A stretch of DNA of 62,903 bases from Sphingopyxis sp. (GTDB taxonomy: Bacteria; Pseudomonadota; Alphaproteobacteria; Sphingomonadales; Sphingomonadaceae), in NCBI RefSeq assembly GCF_016463645.1, contig NZ_JAEMQX010000009.1, forward strand, positions 6,516-69,418, given 5' to 3'. The position numbers and the translations under genes were made by a program. The notes under the pieces were generated by a model that worked only from the letters and a program-made list of their open reading frames with translations, was not told the origin of the DNA and made no database searches. Below are positions 32,656 to 41,739 of this stretch, piece by piece; position 1 is the first letter of the stretch, and each line of letters starts with the position of its first letter.

Positions 32656-33645
32656 CTATGTCGTCCCCCAAAAGCCTGCGGCCGGCGGCGTCAAGATGCC
32701 GCGTGTGCCCTCGACCCCGCCCTCGCGATCGACAGCGAGCCAGAGCGGCCCGTCGAGATCGACGAAGGCCGACCGCGCCGCAACGATCAGGGCCGGCGCG
32801 ATCGACAGCGAGGAGGAGATCATGCAGCCGGTCATCACGCCGAGCCCTGCGGCTTCGGCGGCCTCCGCGAGCGCGAGCGCGCCGGTCAGGCCGCCGGTCT
32901 TGTCGAGCTTGATGTTGATGACCTGATATTTGCTCGCGAGCGCGGCGACGTCGCCCGCGACATGCGCCGATTCATCGGCGGCGATGGGAATGAGCGGCTC
33001 AAGGCCTTCGAGCGCATCATCCTCGCCTGCAGGCAGTGGCTGTTCGAGCAGGTCGATACGCAGCTCGGCGAGCAGCGGCTGCAGCCGTTCAACCTCGGCG
33101 ATCGTCCAGCTCTCGTTGGGGTCGACGATGATCCGCGGGTTAGGCGCCGCATCGCGCACGACGCGAATCTGCGCCTCGGGATCGGTGCGGTCGACCTTGA
33201 TCTTGATCAGCGGAACATCGGCGAGGGCGCGCGCCGCTCCCGCCATTGCCGACAGCGCGTCGAGGCCGACCGTCATGGCGGTGGGAGTGGGCGCGATATC
33301 GGGCCGGCCGAGGCGGTCGGCGACGCCGCGTCCCGACAATTTGCTTTCGAGATCCCACAAGGCGCAATCGACGGCGTTGCGCGCCGCGCCGGCGGGCATG
33401 AGCGCGAGCAATTCCTCGCGTGTCGCCCCGTCGGCGATCGCGCCGCGCGCGTTTGCGATATCATCGAGCGCGCCCGCGATACTCTCGCCGTAACGGAGAT
33501 AGGGCACTCCCTCGCCGCGTCCGGTGGCGCCATCGGCCACGATCTCGACGGTGACCACCTCGGCCACCGTCTTGACACCGCGCGATATGCGGAAAGGCCG
33601 GGCTAGCGGGAAAGCGTCGCTTCGTGCGACGATGGTTCGAAGCAT
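32656..33645 (-). CDS. dgcA: Enolase-superfamily epimerase, N-acyl-Glu / dipeptide epimerase (DgcA type)
   Basis: A 329-residue enolase-superfamily epimerase. Catalytic and metal residues are visible: LIKIKVDR (KxK base), IVDPNESW (Asp ligand), LEQPLP (Glu ligand), ADESAH (Asp ligand) and NIKLDKTGGL (second Lys base). Classical relatives epimerise L-Ala-D/L-Glu from cell walls. Next to a DUF1611 gene the better reading is DgcA, which interconverts N-acetyl-D-glutamate and N-acetyl-L-glutamate. It overlaps the DUF1611 gene by 43 bases, so the two are tightly coupled. The choice between dipeptide and N-acetylglutamate as substrate is not settled by sequence. Confidence 0.85.
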   Translation of the reverse strand: MLRTIVARSDAFPLARPFRISRGVKTVAEVVTVEIVADGATGRGEGVPYLRYGESIAGALDDIANARGAIADGATREELLALMPAGAARNAVDCALWDLESKLSGRGVADRLGRPDIAPTPTAMTVGLDALSAMAGAARALADVPLIKIKVDRTDPEAQIRVVRDAAPNPRIIVDPNESWTIAEVERLQPLLAELRIDLLEQPLPAGEDDALEGLEPLIPIAADESAHVAGDVAALASKYQVINIKLDKTGGLTGALALAEAAEAAGLGVMTGCMISSSLSIAPALIVAARSAFVDLDGPLWLAVDREGGVEGTRGILTPPAAGFWGTT

Positions 33646-34640
33646 TCATTGATCCTGTCGATGATGGGGTCCACGCCGTGCGCAAAGGGATCGGTGCAGG
33701 GCAAACCGAGCGCGTCGGCGGTTTCGGCGCACAGACGAAGCGCCTCTTCGGGCGCGAGCTTCGACGTGTTGAGCGCGACGCCGACCGCCTGCACATCCGG
33801 ACTGGTCAGCCGCGCGACCTGCAGATTGGCCGCCAGCGTCTCCCTGAGCCCCGGCATGCTGTAGTGCGGCAGACCGCGCATGTGCGGACGGACGGGATCG
33901 TGGCAGAGCAGCAGCGCATCGGGCTGCGCGCCGTGGAGCAGCCCGGTCGAAACGCCCGCGAAGGACGGATGGAAGAGCGAACCCTGCCCTTCGATCAGAT
34001 CCCAGCCCCCGTCGCCGCGCGCGGGCGAAATCTGCTCGATCGCGCCCGAAATGAAATCGGCGATCACCGCATCGAGCGGAACGCCGCCGCCGGCGATCAA
34101 TATGCCTGTCTGTCCCGTAGCGCGAAAATCGGCCTTCATACCGCGTGCACGCATCCCCTTCTCGAGGCACAGCGTCGCGTACATCTTGCCGACCGAACAA
34201 TCGGTGCCGACGGTCAAAAGGCGCCGGCCCGCGCGCGGCTTGCCATTGCCGATCGGAATGTCGGGGCGCGGATCGCGGACGTCGTGCAGTCGGCGGCCGT
34301 GGCGCGCCGCCGCCTCGACCAGCGCGGGCTCGTCGCGCAGGCGGTTGTGCAGGCCGGACGCGATATCGAGTCCGGCCCCGATCGCCGCCAGCGCGTCGCG
34401 CACCAGGTCATCGCCCATTTTTCCGCCCGCATTGGCGATACCGAGAACGAGCGTCCTTGCGCCAGCCGCCACCGCCTCGGCAAAGCCCATGCGCGGCAGG
34501 CCGAGCGTCAGTTCGCAATCGTCGTGGCGAAACTCGCCGACGCATTCGCCGGGCCTGAACACCGCAAGACCGCGCGACGTCTTGATGCCGACTTCGTCGT
34601 TCACACGGCCAAGATAGAGAAGATAGGGGCTGGCGATCAT
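33603..34640 (-). CDS. dgcN: DUF1611 protein, probable D-glutamate N-acetyltransferase (DgcN type)
   Basis: A 345-residue DUF1611 protein with a P-loop-like motif (TVGTDCSVGKMYA, about residue 144), then FRATGQTGILIAGGGVPLDA and LIEGQGSLFHPSFAGVS, all family hallmarks. DUF1611 members paired with an epimerase were shown in marine bacteria to acetylate D-glutamate (DgcN), the first step of conversion to L-glutamate. I chose the ATG at 34640 (GAGAGG upstream); the frame is open further upstream to 35000 but that part has no family similarity. It diverges from an AmpG-like gene. Confidence 0.85.
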   Translation of the reverse strand: MIASPYLLYLGRVNDEVGIKTSRGLAVFRPGECVGEFRHDDCELTLGLPRMGFAEAVAAGARTLVLGIANAGGKMGDDLVRDALAAIGAGLDIASGLHNRLRDEPALVEAAARHGRRLHDVRDPRPDIPIGNGKPRAGRRLLTVGTDCSVGKMYATLCLEKGMRARGMKADFRATGQTGILIAGGGVPLDAVIADFISGAIEQISPARGDGGWDLIEGQGSLFHPSFAGVSTGLLHGAQPDALLLCHDPVRPHMRGLPHYSMPGLRETLAANLQVARLTSPDVQAVGVALNTSKLAPEEALRLCAETADALGLPCTDPFAHGVDPIIDRINECFEPSSHEATLSR

Positions 34641-34718
34641 GTAGTGCCTCTCGGATGGGGACGATGTCATCATGGGAGAGTTTGCCCGCCGACGCGTCTT
34701 CAAAGACGGAACGGGTCC

Positions 34719-34733
34719 ATAACTGGCGGTTAT
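34719..34733. promoter_or_regulatory. LysR-type box in the dgcN/AmpG-like divergent region (site 2 of 3)
   Basis: ATAACTGGCGGTTAT is a perfect 5-bp dyad with T-N11-A spacing, lying 79 bases before the dgcN start. Flanks match site 3 as well (CC.ATAACTG before, TAT.CGGGA after). It is the strongest of the three boxes. Confidence 0.62.
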
Positions 34734-34923
34734 ACGGGATCGACATACTCTTTCGCCGAACTTGACGGACGGTCCCGGCTTGCCGAAGGTCGCGCGCTTG
34801 AAGTCGATATGAACAGGATCGGGGCAACGGGTCGATGAGAGGGTTGGTTCGCCGCGGGCGCGCGGCGCCCGAGGGGCGACTGCCGGTGCGGGGCGGAATG
34901 CCGATCGGATCAGAGGCCGGCGC

Positions 34924-36456
34924 GTGACCGCGTCGGCGATCGAAGCGAACGGGATGGCCGCGGCGCCCGGTGCCGATGCGCCGGCCGACACGCACGGCAT
35001 GCCCGCCAGGCCATCGGCGCGCCGCCTGCTCGCCCTCTATCTGCTGCTCGGTTTCTCGGCGGGCCTGCCTTTCTACATGTTCAACGCGGTGCTGACCCTG
35101 CGCCTGTCGCGGCACGGCGTCGACATCGTCATCATCGGCTTCTTCGCGTGGATCGCCCTGCTGCCGACCTTCAAATTCGCGTGGGCGCCGTTGATCGAGC
35201 GCTACGACATACCCGGTTTCGCACGCTTCTGGGGGCGGCGCCGCGGGTGGATCATGCTCTCGCAGCTCGGCATCTTTCTCTCGATGGCCGCGATGGCCTT
35301 CACCTCGAACGACAAGAGCCTGCCGCTCACCGCGCTGTTCGCGATCCTGCTCGCCTTCTGGACGACGACACTGGAAGTCGCCGCCGACGGATGGCGCATC
35401 GAACTCGCGCCGTCGCAGGCCGGGCAGGCCCCGATCGTCGCCGCCAACCTCTGGGGCTATCGCAGCGCGATGGTCGCGGCGGGAAGCGGCGCAATCCTTG
35501 TCGCCGCCTGGGCCGACTGGACGGTCGCCTATATGGCGATCGCCGTCGCCGCCTTCCTGCCTTTCCCGATCCTCGCGGCGATGCGACCCGAACGTGAAGG
35601 CGCCGAAGGTCGCGCCCGGGCATTGGCCACCGGGACGCTTGCCAGCTTGCTCATCGTGCTCGCGGCGACGATCGTCACCGCCGGACTCGGTTGGGCGCTG
35701 CTTTCCACTGCCCAAAGCGCGGGAATTTCGGCAAGGACCAATGTCACACCGGTCGTTCTGGCCCTCGCGCTGTTACCCTTCGTGGTGCTGGCATTGGCGC
35801 TGCCTCGCATCCGCCGCCTGCCCGCCGATGCGCTCGGCAGCATGTCGAGCTTCGCCGCGCCCTATGTCGAGCTCTTCTGGCGCTACGGCACGCCCGTGCT
35901 GGCGATACTCGCCTTCGTCTCGCTATACCGGATGGGTGACGTGCTCACGCTGACGCTGTCGCACCCGTTGTGGAACGACAGGGGCTACAGCCTGCACCAG
36001 ATCGGCGTCGCCGACGGCGTCGTTGCCTTGTCGGCGAGCATGGCGGGAGTCGCCTTGGGCGGCTTTCTGTCGACCCGCCTGTCGCTCGGCTGGACGCTCG
36101 GCATCGGCGCGGTGACCGCGGCGCTCGGCAACTGGATCTATGTCTGGCTGTGGCACAGCGAGCCATCGGCGTTCATCCTCTATACCTCCGTCGCGGTCGA
36201 CCAGTTCGGCAACGGGTTCGCGGGAGCGGTCTTCGTCGTCTATCTCTCGATGCTGGTCAGCCCGTCCTGTCCGGGCGCGCAATATGCGTTGCTCTCGGGT
36301 TTCGCCTTTCTGCTGCCGCGCCTTCTCGCCGGCGCCTCGGGATCGATGCAGACTGAGATCGGCTATGACGGCTTCTTCCTGCTGTCGGGCGCGCTGAGTT
36401 TCGCTGCGATCTTCCTGCTGCCCGTGATCGTGCGCGTGAAAGCCCGCTCGGCATGA
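34924..36456 (+). CDS. AmpG-like MFS transporter (muropeptide permease family)
   Basis: A 510-residue permease. The opening of the first helices, LLGFSAGLPFYMFN, and LPTFKFAWAPLIERY are close to the AmpG pattern for anhydromuropeptide import from the periplasm. The start taken is GTG at 34924 with CAGAGG upstream; ATGs at 34954 and 34999 would shorten the N-terminus but lack ribosome sites. It overlaps the next gene by 4 bases (ATGA). Together with the hydrolase and carboxypeptidase downstream and the D-glutamate genes upstream it suggests reuse of cell-wall peptides. Confidence 0.82.
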   Translation: MTASAIEANGMAAAPGADAPADTHGMPARPSARRLLALYLLLGFSAGLPFYMFNAVLTLRLSRHGVDIVIIGFFAWIALLPTFKFAWAPLIERYDIPGFARFWGRRRGWIMLSQLGIFLSMAAMAFTSNDKSLPLTALFAILLAFWTTTLEVAADGWRIELAPSQAGQAPIVAANLWGYRSAMVAAGSGAILVAAWADWTVAYMAIAVAAFLPFPILAAMRPEREGAEGRARALATGTLASLLIVLAATIVTAGLGWALLSTAQSAGISARTNVTPVVLALALLPFVVLALALPRIRRLPADALGSMSSFAAPYVELFWRYGTPVLAILAFVSLYRMGDVLTLTLSHPLWNDRGYSLHQIGVADGVVALSASMAGVALGGFLSTRLSLGWTLGIGAVTAALGNWIYVWLWHSEPSAFILYTSVAVDQFGNGFAGAVFVVYLSMLVSPSCPGAQYALLSGFAFLLPRLLAGASGSMQTEIGYDGFFLLSGALSFAAIFLLPVIVRVKARSA

Positions 36457-37475
36457 CGATCCGGCAGGTCTGCGAACAAGGCTTCGCACCGGCGCTGGAA
36501 GCGGTCGAAGGCGGCCGCATTCCCGGCGCCGCGCTCGGCGTCGTCAGCGCCGATGGCGAGAGCGCGGTGCGTTTCGCCGGAATGGCCGCACTCGTCCCCG
36601 AGCGGGAGGAACTGACCCGCGCTCACTGGTTCGATCTCGCTTCGCTCAGCAAGGTCATCGCAACGACGGTGATGGTCCTGAAACTCGCCGAGCAGGGCCG
36701 CCTCGAGCTCGACCGCCCGCTGACCGACGCGATCCCCGATCTTCGCCAATATGACGTCGCGAACGCCGCCGAGCGCAAGCTGACCTTCCGCGACTGCCTG
36801 ATGCACCGCAGCTTCCTGCCCGCGGTCGAGCCCGTCTATACCTATGGCAGCGATCCCGCGCGCCTGCGCGCCTTCGTCCTGCAACGCGAATGGCGCCACG
36901 GCCCACCCGTCTATTCGGACATCAATTTCATCCTGCTCGGGATCGCGGTCGAACGTATCACCGGCGCGCCGCTGCCGGACTGGCCGCTCGGCGAAGGCCT
37001 CGGCTTCGGCCCGCCGCCCGGCCCCGCGGTCGCAACCGAACTTTGCAGCTGGCGCGGACGCGTGATGAAGGGCGAGGTGCACGACGAAAACGCCTTCGCG
37101 CTCGGCGGCGCGCCCGGTCATGCGGGGATGTTCGGAACCGTCGATGGCGTGCTCGGCTTTGCGCGCGCGATGCTGGCCGGCGAAATCCTGTCACCCGCGA
37201 TGATGACCGAGGTCCGCACCGCGGGCGACCGCCACCGGACCTGCGGATGGGAACGCGCCTTTGCCGGATGGCACGGCGGCGACGCCTGTTCGGCCGACAC
37301 GATCGGCCACACGGGCTTCACCGGCACCGGCCTCTGGATCGATTTCGCGCGCGGTCTCGCCTGGACTTTGCTCACCAACCGGGTCCATCCGACCCGCCAC
37401 GCCGACAGCGGCATCACGACCCTGCGCCCTGCGGTGGGCGAGCGGGTCATTTCAGCCTGGGACGAACGGACATAA
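36453..37475 (+). CDS. Beta-lactamase family (class C-like) serine hydrolase
   Basis: A 340-residue serine hydrolase with the three active-site elements of the class C/penicillin-binding fold: SLSK (Ser-x-x-Lys, about residue 65), YSDIN (Tyr-x-Asn-like element, about residue 155) and HTG (in HTGFTGTGLW, about residue 287) replacing KTG. No signal peptide is apparent, so a cytoplasmic peptidase, esterase or amidase is more likely than an antibiotic-resistance enzyme. Coupled to the AmpG-like permease by a 4-base overlap, it may act on imported muropeptides. It ends 1 base before the dacB start codon. Confidence 0.85.
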   Translation: MTIRQVCEQGFAPALEAVEGGRIPGAALGVVSADGESAVRFAGMAALVPEREELTRAHWFDLASLSKVIATTVMVLKLAEQGRLELDRPLTDAIPDLRQYDVANAAERKLTFRDCLMHRSFLPAVEPVYTYGSDPARLRAFVLQREWRHGPPVYSDINFILLGIAVERITGAPLPDWPLGEGLGFGPPPGPAVATELCSWRGRVMKGEVHDENAFALGGAPGHAGMFGTVDGVLGFARAMLAGEILSPAMMTEVRTAGDRHRTCGWERAFAGWHGGDACSADTIGHTGFTGTGLWIDFARGLAWTLLTNRVHPTRHADSGITTLRPAVGERVISAWDERT

Positions 37476-37476
37476 T

Positions 37477-38955
37477 ATGACGATATCGATTGCACGCTTC
37501 GCCCTGGCATCGACCCTCGCGCTGTCGCTTTCGCTGACCGCAGCCCGCGCGCAGACGAGCCCGACGCCCGTCCCGGTGCAGACGACGGTCGAGCAAAAGC
37601 TCGCCGAAGGACCGGCGGGCTCGCGCTTCGGGATGCTTGTCACGACGCTCGATGGCGAGGTGCTGGTGTCGATCGCGCCCGACCAGCGCTTCATCCCGGC
37701 ATCGAATACCAAGATGTTCACGACCGCCATCGCCTATGCCGAGCTGCCTTTGCTCCAGCGGACCGCAAAGGGTACCGGCGTACGGCTCGAACAGACGGGC
37801 GCCGCGACGGACGTCGTCCTGCACGGCCGCGGCGACGCGCTGCTGTCGAGCGCCGAAGACTGCAAGGCCGACTGCCTGCAGACGCTCGCCGATGCGGTCG
37901 CCGCGAAGACGCGCCATGTCCGCAACATTGTCGGCGACGACAGCTGGTTCCCCGACGAGCGGTGGAGCCCGGGGATGAGCTGGAACAATATCCAGTCGCG
38001 CTACGGCACCGGCGTCTCGGCGCTGACCCTCGACGACAATGAGCTGGTGATCAGGCTCACGCCCGGCGCGGTGGGCGCCGCGCCGACGATCGAGGCACCC
38101 GGCTATTTCGCGATCGAAAACCGCGTCGCCACCGTCGCCGGGAAAGCAGATGAAATCGAGGCGTTCCGCATGCCGAACAGCGGCGTCCTGCGGCTGACGG
38201 GAACGGTCGGCGCCGATGTCGCGCCGATGACGCTGCGCTATGGCATCGACGATCCGGCGCATTATGCCGCGTGGCGCCTCGGCGAACTGCTCCGCGCGCG
38301 CGGCGTGCATGTCGACGGCAATGTCGAGGTGCGTCACCGCCCGCTGACCACCGCCGACGATCCCGAAAACCGCAAGGGTGCAGCTGCCACGCTGCCCGTC
38401 GAACCCCCGATGCTCGCCGAACTGCCCGCGCCGTCGCTCGCCGAAAATATGGTGCGGATCAACAAGGAGAGCCAGAATCTCCACACCGAACTGATGCTGC
38501 GCCGCGTCGCGCGCCACGCGGGCAGCGGTTCGATCGCCGATGGACAGGCGGTGATGCACAGCGTGATGACCGCGGCGGGACTGCCCGCGACCGGCTATCA
38601 CTTCGCCGACGGGTCGGGCATGTCGAGCTACAACCGCATCAGCCCGCGCGCCGCGGTCAGCCTGCTCGGCTGGATCGCGCGCCAGCCGTGGAGTATGGAC
38701 TGGCGCGCGACGCTGCCGATCGCCGGACGCGACGGCACGTTGCAGAACCGCTTCAAGGGCACGATCCTCGAAGGCAGGCTGTTCGCCAAGACCGGGTCGC
38801 TCAACGCGTCGCGCGCGCTGTCGGGCTACCTCACGACGCGCAGCGGCAAGACCTTGATCTTCTCGGCGCTGGCGAACGACATGCCCGAGGACACCGATGC
38901 CCAGGCGACCGCCGCGGTCGACCGCGCGCTCGTCGCGATCGCCGAAGCGCTTTAG
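37477..38955 (+). CDS. dacB: D-alanyl-D-alanine carboxypeptidase/endopeptidase (PBP4, S13)
   Basis: A 492-residue periplasmic S13 peptidase with a signal peptide ending near TAARAQT. The active-site triad of motifs is complete: SNTK (about residue 75), SSYN (about residue 384) and KTGS (about residue 439). The enzyme trims the terminal D-Ala from peptidoglycan stem peptides and opens cross-links. The ATG at 37477 follows the previous stop by 1 base; the frame is open upstream but the signal peptide fixes the start. It converges with the acylase gene, their stop codons overlapping at 38952-38955. Confidence 0.93.
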   Translation: MTISIARFALASTLALSLSLTAARAQTSPTPVPVQTTVEQKLAEGPAGSRFGMLVTTLDGEVLVSIAPDQRFIPASNTKMFTTAIAYAELPLLQRTAKGTGVRLEQTGAATDVVLHGRGDALLSSAEDCKADCLQTLADAVAAKTRHVRNIVGDDSWFPDERWSPGMSWNNIQSRYGTGVSALTLDDNELVIRLTPGAVGAAPTIEAPGYFAIENRVATVAGKADEIEAFRMPNSGVLRLTGTVGADVAPMTLRYGIDDPAHYAAWRLGELLRARGVHVDGNVEVRHRPLTTADDPENRKGAAATLPVEPPMLAELPAPSLAENMVRINKESQNLHTELMLRRVARHAGSGSIADGQAVMHSVMTAAGLPATGYHFADGSGMSSYNRISPRAAVSLLGWIARQPWSMDWRATLPIAGRDGTLQNRFKGTILEGRLFAKTGSLNASRALSGYLTTRSGKTLIFSALANDMPEDTDAQATAAVDRALVAIAEAL

Positions 38956-41333
38956 CCGGGCGCGAGGATCAGGCGCGCCGCCGCGTGGCGATCGACCGCC
39001 GCCTTGCTGAACCATAGCGGCTGCATCTCGCCCGCGATCCATTTGGGATAGAAGTCGCGATAGCGCGGCGAACGCGGATCGGCCGACTGGCCGGGCAACA
39101 GCAGGAAACGGCTGTTGTCCCACGCGCCGACGTCGGCGACGAACAGATAGCTGGCGCCATGCGAGACGTCGAAACCGCGCTTGGCATTGAAGCCGCGCGC
39201 CATCGGCGTGTTCCAGTCGCCGCCCGAGCGGCCGCCCTCGATCTTCGGAAAGGCCGCGGCGATCGCCGGGTTCGACGACGCCAGCGGATGCGCAATCGTC
39301 ACACGGTGGAGGTCTCCCCACTTCCAGCCCGCGGGATCGGCACCGCCCAGTTCGACCGCGCGCTTCCAGCCCGCCGCCAGCGCCTTGTCGATCATCGCGT
39401 CGCGCGCCGCCAGCGGATCTTCGCCAAGGCGCTTGTCGGGTGCGGTAAGGATACGCAGCATTTCGGAAAGGTTGACCGACGCGATCAGATCCTTCGCCGC
39501 CGCCGGAACGATCCGGTCGTAAAAGGCGGTCGAAAGCGCCGCCATCACCATTTCGTAGAGCAGGGTCGCCGCGCTGTCGGCCCTGATCCCGCAATCCCAG
39601 CGGCGGAGCAGCGCCGCGGCGCTCGCGGCCTCGGGCGACGGAACGGCAGGCAGCAGCTTGACGATCGCGCGCGCCGGGAGCGACTGGACGTCGTGCTGGA
39701 GCGCGATGCTGTCCTCGATCCGGTGCTTCGGCTGGGCGCGCAGCACCTCGGCGCAGCGATCATAGCGGAAGGGATCGCTCCAGCTGAAGCTGATGATCCG
39801 CTCGCGATACGGATAGCCCGCCGGCAGATTCATCTGGTTCGCCGACGCGAACCAGCCCTCGGGCGGGTTATAGACATGCGGCATATCCTCGACCGGCAAC
39901 AGGCCCGTCCAGTCGAAATCGCCGTCGCCGGGCGCGGGCAGCAGCCCGTCATGCTTCGGGCGGCGCGGGGTGAAGCCGATCGTCTGCCAGCCGGTGTTGC
40001 CGTCGATATCGGCATAATGGAAATTGGTAGGGGAGACATGCAGCCTGAACGCCTGCCGCAGCGAGGTCCAGTCCTTCGACAGGTTGATCGCGATCATCGC
40101 GAAGCGCATGTTCGCGCCTGGCAGCATGCTGACCGTGGCGAAGGCGACCGCGCGTTCGCGCGCCGCGTCCTCGGATACGATCGGGCGGCCATTCGCATAG
40201 CGCAGCGTCACTCGCTCGGGCGGAGCGCCCTTGACCGCAATCTCCTCCTCGAAGGTCTCGAACGCTTTCCATTCGCCCTTGTGCCAATAGCGGCCGGAAT
40301 CGTCCTTCTTCGTTCGCAGGATGAACAGGTCGGTCTGGTCAATATGAAAATTGGTACGGCCGAAGGCGAAGCGATCGGTGTGCCCCTGCATGATGCCGGG
40401 CAGCCCCGGCGCGCCCGCCCCGATGACATCGAGCCCCGGCGCGGTCAGATGGACCATATGGCGCGGACTCGCTCCACCGATGCCGAGATGCGGGTCGTTG
40501 GCGAGGATCGGCCGTCCGGTCGCGGTGCGCGATGGCGCGACGGTCCAGGCGTTGCTGCCGAGCGCGAAGCGGTCGGCGTTGCGCTGCGCGGGGTCGAGCA
40601 CCGCTTCCTGAACGGGCGCGAAGCTCGCAGTCCGGTTCGCCGGGTCGAGGATGCCAAGGTCGGCCTCGCTCACCGCCGCGACGTCGAGCCCCTCGGGAAT
40701 GGTAAAGGACCAGGCGGGGCGCAGCGGGATCATCAGCTGATCGGCATCGAGCAGGCCTCGCGCCTGGAGCTGCGCCCGGCGCACCTCGTCGTCGGCGTCG
40801 CCCATGCTTATGCCGCGGTCGCGAACAAAATCGCGCACGTCCCAGCGCAGCGGACTGATGCCGAGTATCCCGTATTCGAGCGGCAACTGCGCCGGGTCGG
40901 CCGCGAGTTCGTCGATCCGCGCGTTGACGCCGGCGACATAGCCGCGCGCACATTCGAGCACGTCGGGCGGCAGCGCCGCGAGCTCGGACTCGAGGTCACC
41001 GTGATAGAGGAAGAGCCGCGCCGCCTTGTCGGCAGTGACGAAGCGTGGGCCGAACGACTCGGCCATGCGTCCCATGTCGCGGCGATGCTCCATGTCGATC
41101 TGGAACAGGCGGTCGCGCGCGACCAGGTAGCCCTGCCCGAAAAAAGCATCGTGGAGCGAAGCGGCCCGGACGTGCGGGACGCCAAGTTCGTCCTCCACGA
41201 TCTCGATCGGCGCGCGTGCCCCGGACAGGCCGATCTTGCGCGACGAGCCTTTGATGCGGGGTTTTGCGATGAGGCTCCCGGGCATCGCGACAAGCGCGAC
41301 CGAAGCCAGCAGGAACGCTCGGCGCTGGATCAA
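38952..41333 (-). CDS. Penicillin acylase family Ntn hydrolase
   Basis: A 793-residue precursor of the penicillin G acylase / acyl-homoserine lactone acylase family. An RR-containing leader (QRRAFLLASVALVAMPGS) suggests export. The N-terminal chain starts IEIVEDELGVPHVRAAS; the mature beta chain should begin at Ser260 in GSNAWTVAPS. The start is TTG at 41333 with AGGAAA about 8 bases upstream; no ATG precedes the leader. The family removes acyl groups from amides, including quorum-sensing lactones, beta-lactams and some acyl amino acids. It diverges from a TonB receptor and has a LysR-type box 85 bases upstream. Confidence 0.9.
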   Translation of the reverse strand: MIQRRAFLLASVALVAMPGSLIAKPRIKGSSRKIGLSGARAPIEIVEDELGVPHVRAASLHDAFFGQGYLVARDRLFQIDMEHRRDMGRMAESFGPRFVTADKAARLFLYHGDLESELAALPPDVLECARGYVAGVNARIDELAADPAQLPLEYGILGISPLRWDVRDFVRDRGISMGDADDEVRRAQLQARGLLDADQLMIPLRPAWSFTIPEGLDVAAVSEADLGILDPANRTASFAPVQEAVLDPAQRNADRFALGSNAWTVAPSRTATGRPILANDPHLGIGGASPRHMVHLTAPGLDVIGAGAPGLPGIMQGHTDRFAFGRTNFHIDQTDLFILRTKKDDSGRYWHKGEWKAFETFEEEIAVKGAPPERVTLRYANGRPIVSEDAARERAVAFATVSMLPGANMRFAMIAINLSKDWTSLRQAFRLHVSPTNFHYADIDGNTGWQTIGFTPRRPKHDGLLPAPGDGDFDWTGLLPVEDMPHVYNPPEGWFASANQMNLPAGYPYRERIISFSWSDPFRYDRCAEVLRAQPKHRIEDSIALQHDVQSLPARAIVKLLPAVPSPEAASAAALLRRWDCGIRADSAATLLYEMVMAALSTAFYDRIVPAAAKDLIASVNLSEMLRILTAPDKRLGEDPLAARDAMIDKALAAGWKRAVELGGADPAGWKWGDLHRVTIAHPLASSNPAIAAAFPKIEGGRSGGDWNTPMARGFNAKRGFDVSHGASYLFVADVGAWDNSRFLLLPGQSADPRSPRYRDFYPKWIAGEMQPLWFSKAAVDRHAAARLILAPG

Positions 41334-41739
41334 CGGGTTTCCTTTCGAAAATGATTGATGATAGAATAGCCTATCGCACGACAGTGCCGCGGGGCCATAA
41401 CAAGCACGCCGCGCCCTATAACTGCAAGCTATCGGGAGTCCGGCGAATTCGGGCCGTCCATTCCGCCGGGCTATATATCCATATATTCAGGTTATTAGCC
41501 TAGCTGTTGACCTGCCGACGCCACCCTGTAACTTCGCTGTCACGAAGCCGGTCGGCCGCGCGCCCCGAACGTCGCGATGGCCGGACCGGCTCGGCGCATA
41601 TCGATAAAATAACAGGGCGGAGCGAAGCATCCGCCGGATGGTCAGGTGGGACGATAGGGCAAGCCAGTCCGGCAACCGGCCGGGACACGCCTCGGGCGGC
41701 GTGCGGCTTGGGCCCTGGGTGAAAAAGGGGACTGCTAAC
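41334..41739. other. Divergent intergenic region, acylase / TonB receptor
   Basis: This 406-base region has no supported gene. It contains the LysR-type box at 41418-41432 and an AT-rich segment around 41470-41510 with a TTGAC hexamer at 41507, a plausible promoter for the receptor. The frame of the receptor is open from 41638 but there is no ribosome site or signal peptide before 41740. Confidence 0.55.
41418..41432. promoter_or_regulatory. LysR-type box between acylase and TonB receptor (site 3 of 3)
   Basis: ATAACTGCAAGCTAT fits ATAAC-N5-GYTAT with T-N11-A spacing. It shares CC.ATAACTG on the left and TAT.CGGGA-like bases on the right with the dgcN box. It would bring the acylase and possibly the receptor under the D-glutamate cluster regulator. 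Confidence 0.52.

Noticed and set aside
36453..37475. Antibiotic-resistance beta-lactamase
   Set aside because: The protein has the class C-like fold motifs but no signal peptide and HTG instead of KTG, and it is coupled to an AmpG-like carrier; a peptidase/esterase role is more likely.
41477..41490. Seventh TetR operator candidate (ATCCATATATTCAG)
   Set aside because: It keeps the AT-rich centre but both arms deviate (11 of 14 matches to the perfect core), it is far from the island, and the region is better explained by a promoter and the LysR box.
41481..41495. Fourth LysR box (ATATATTCAGGTTAT)
   Set aside because: Only the right arm fits; the left arm matches at three of five bases. It might be a secondary half-site but is not listed as a feature.
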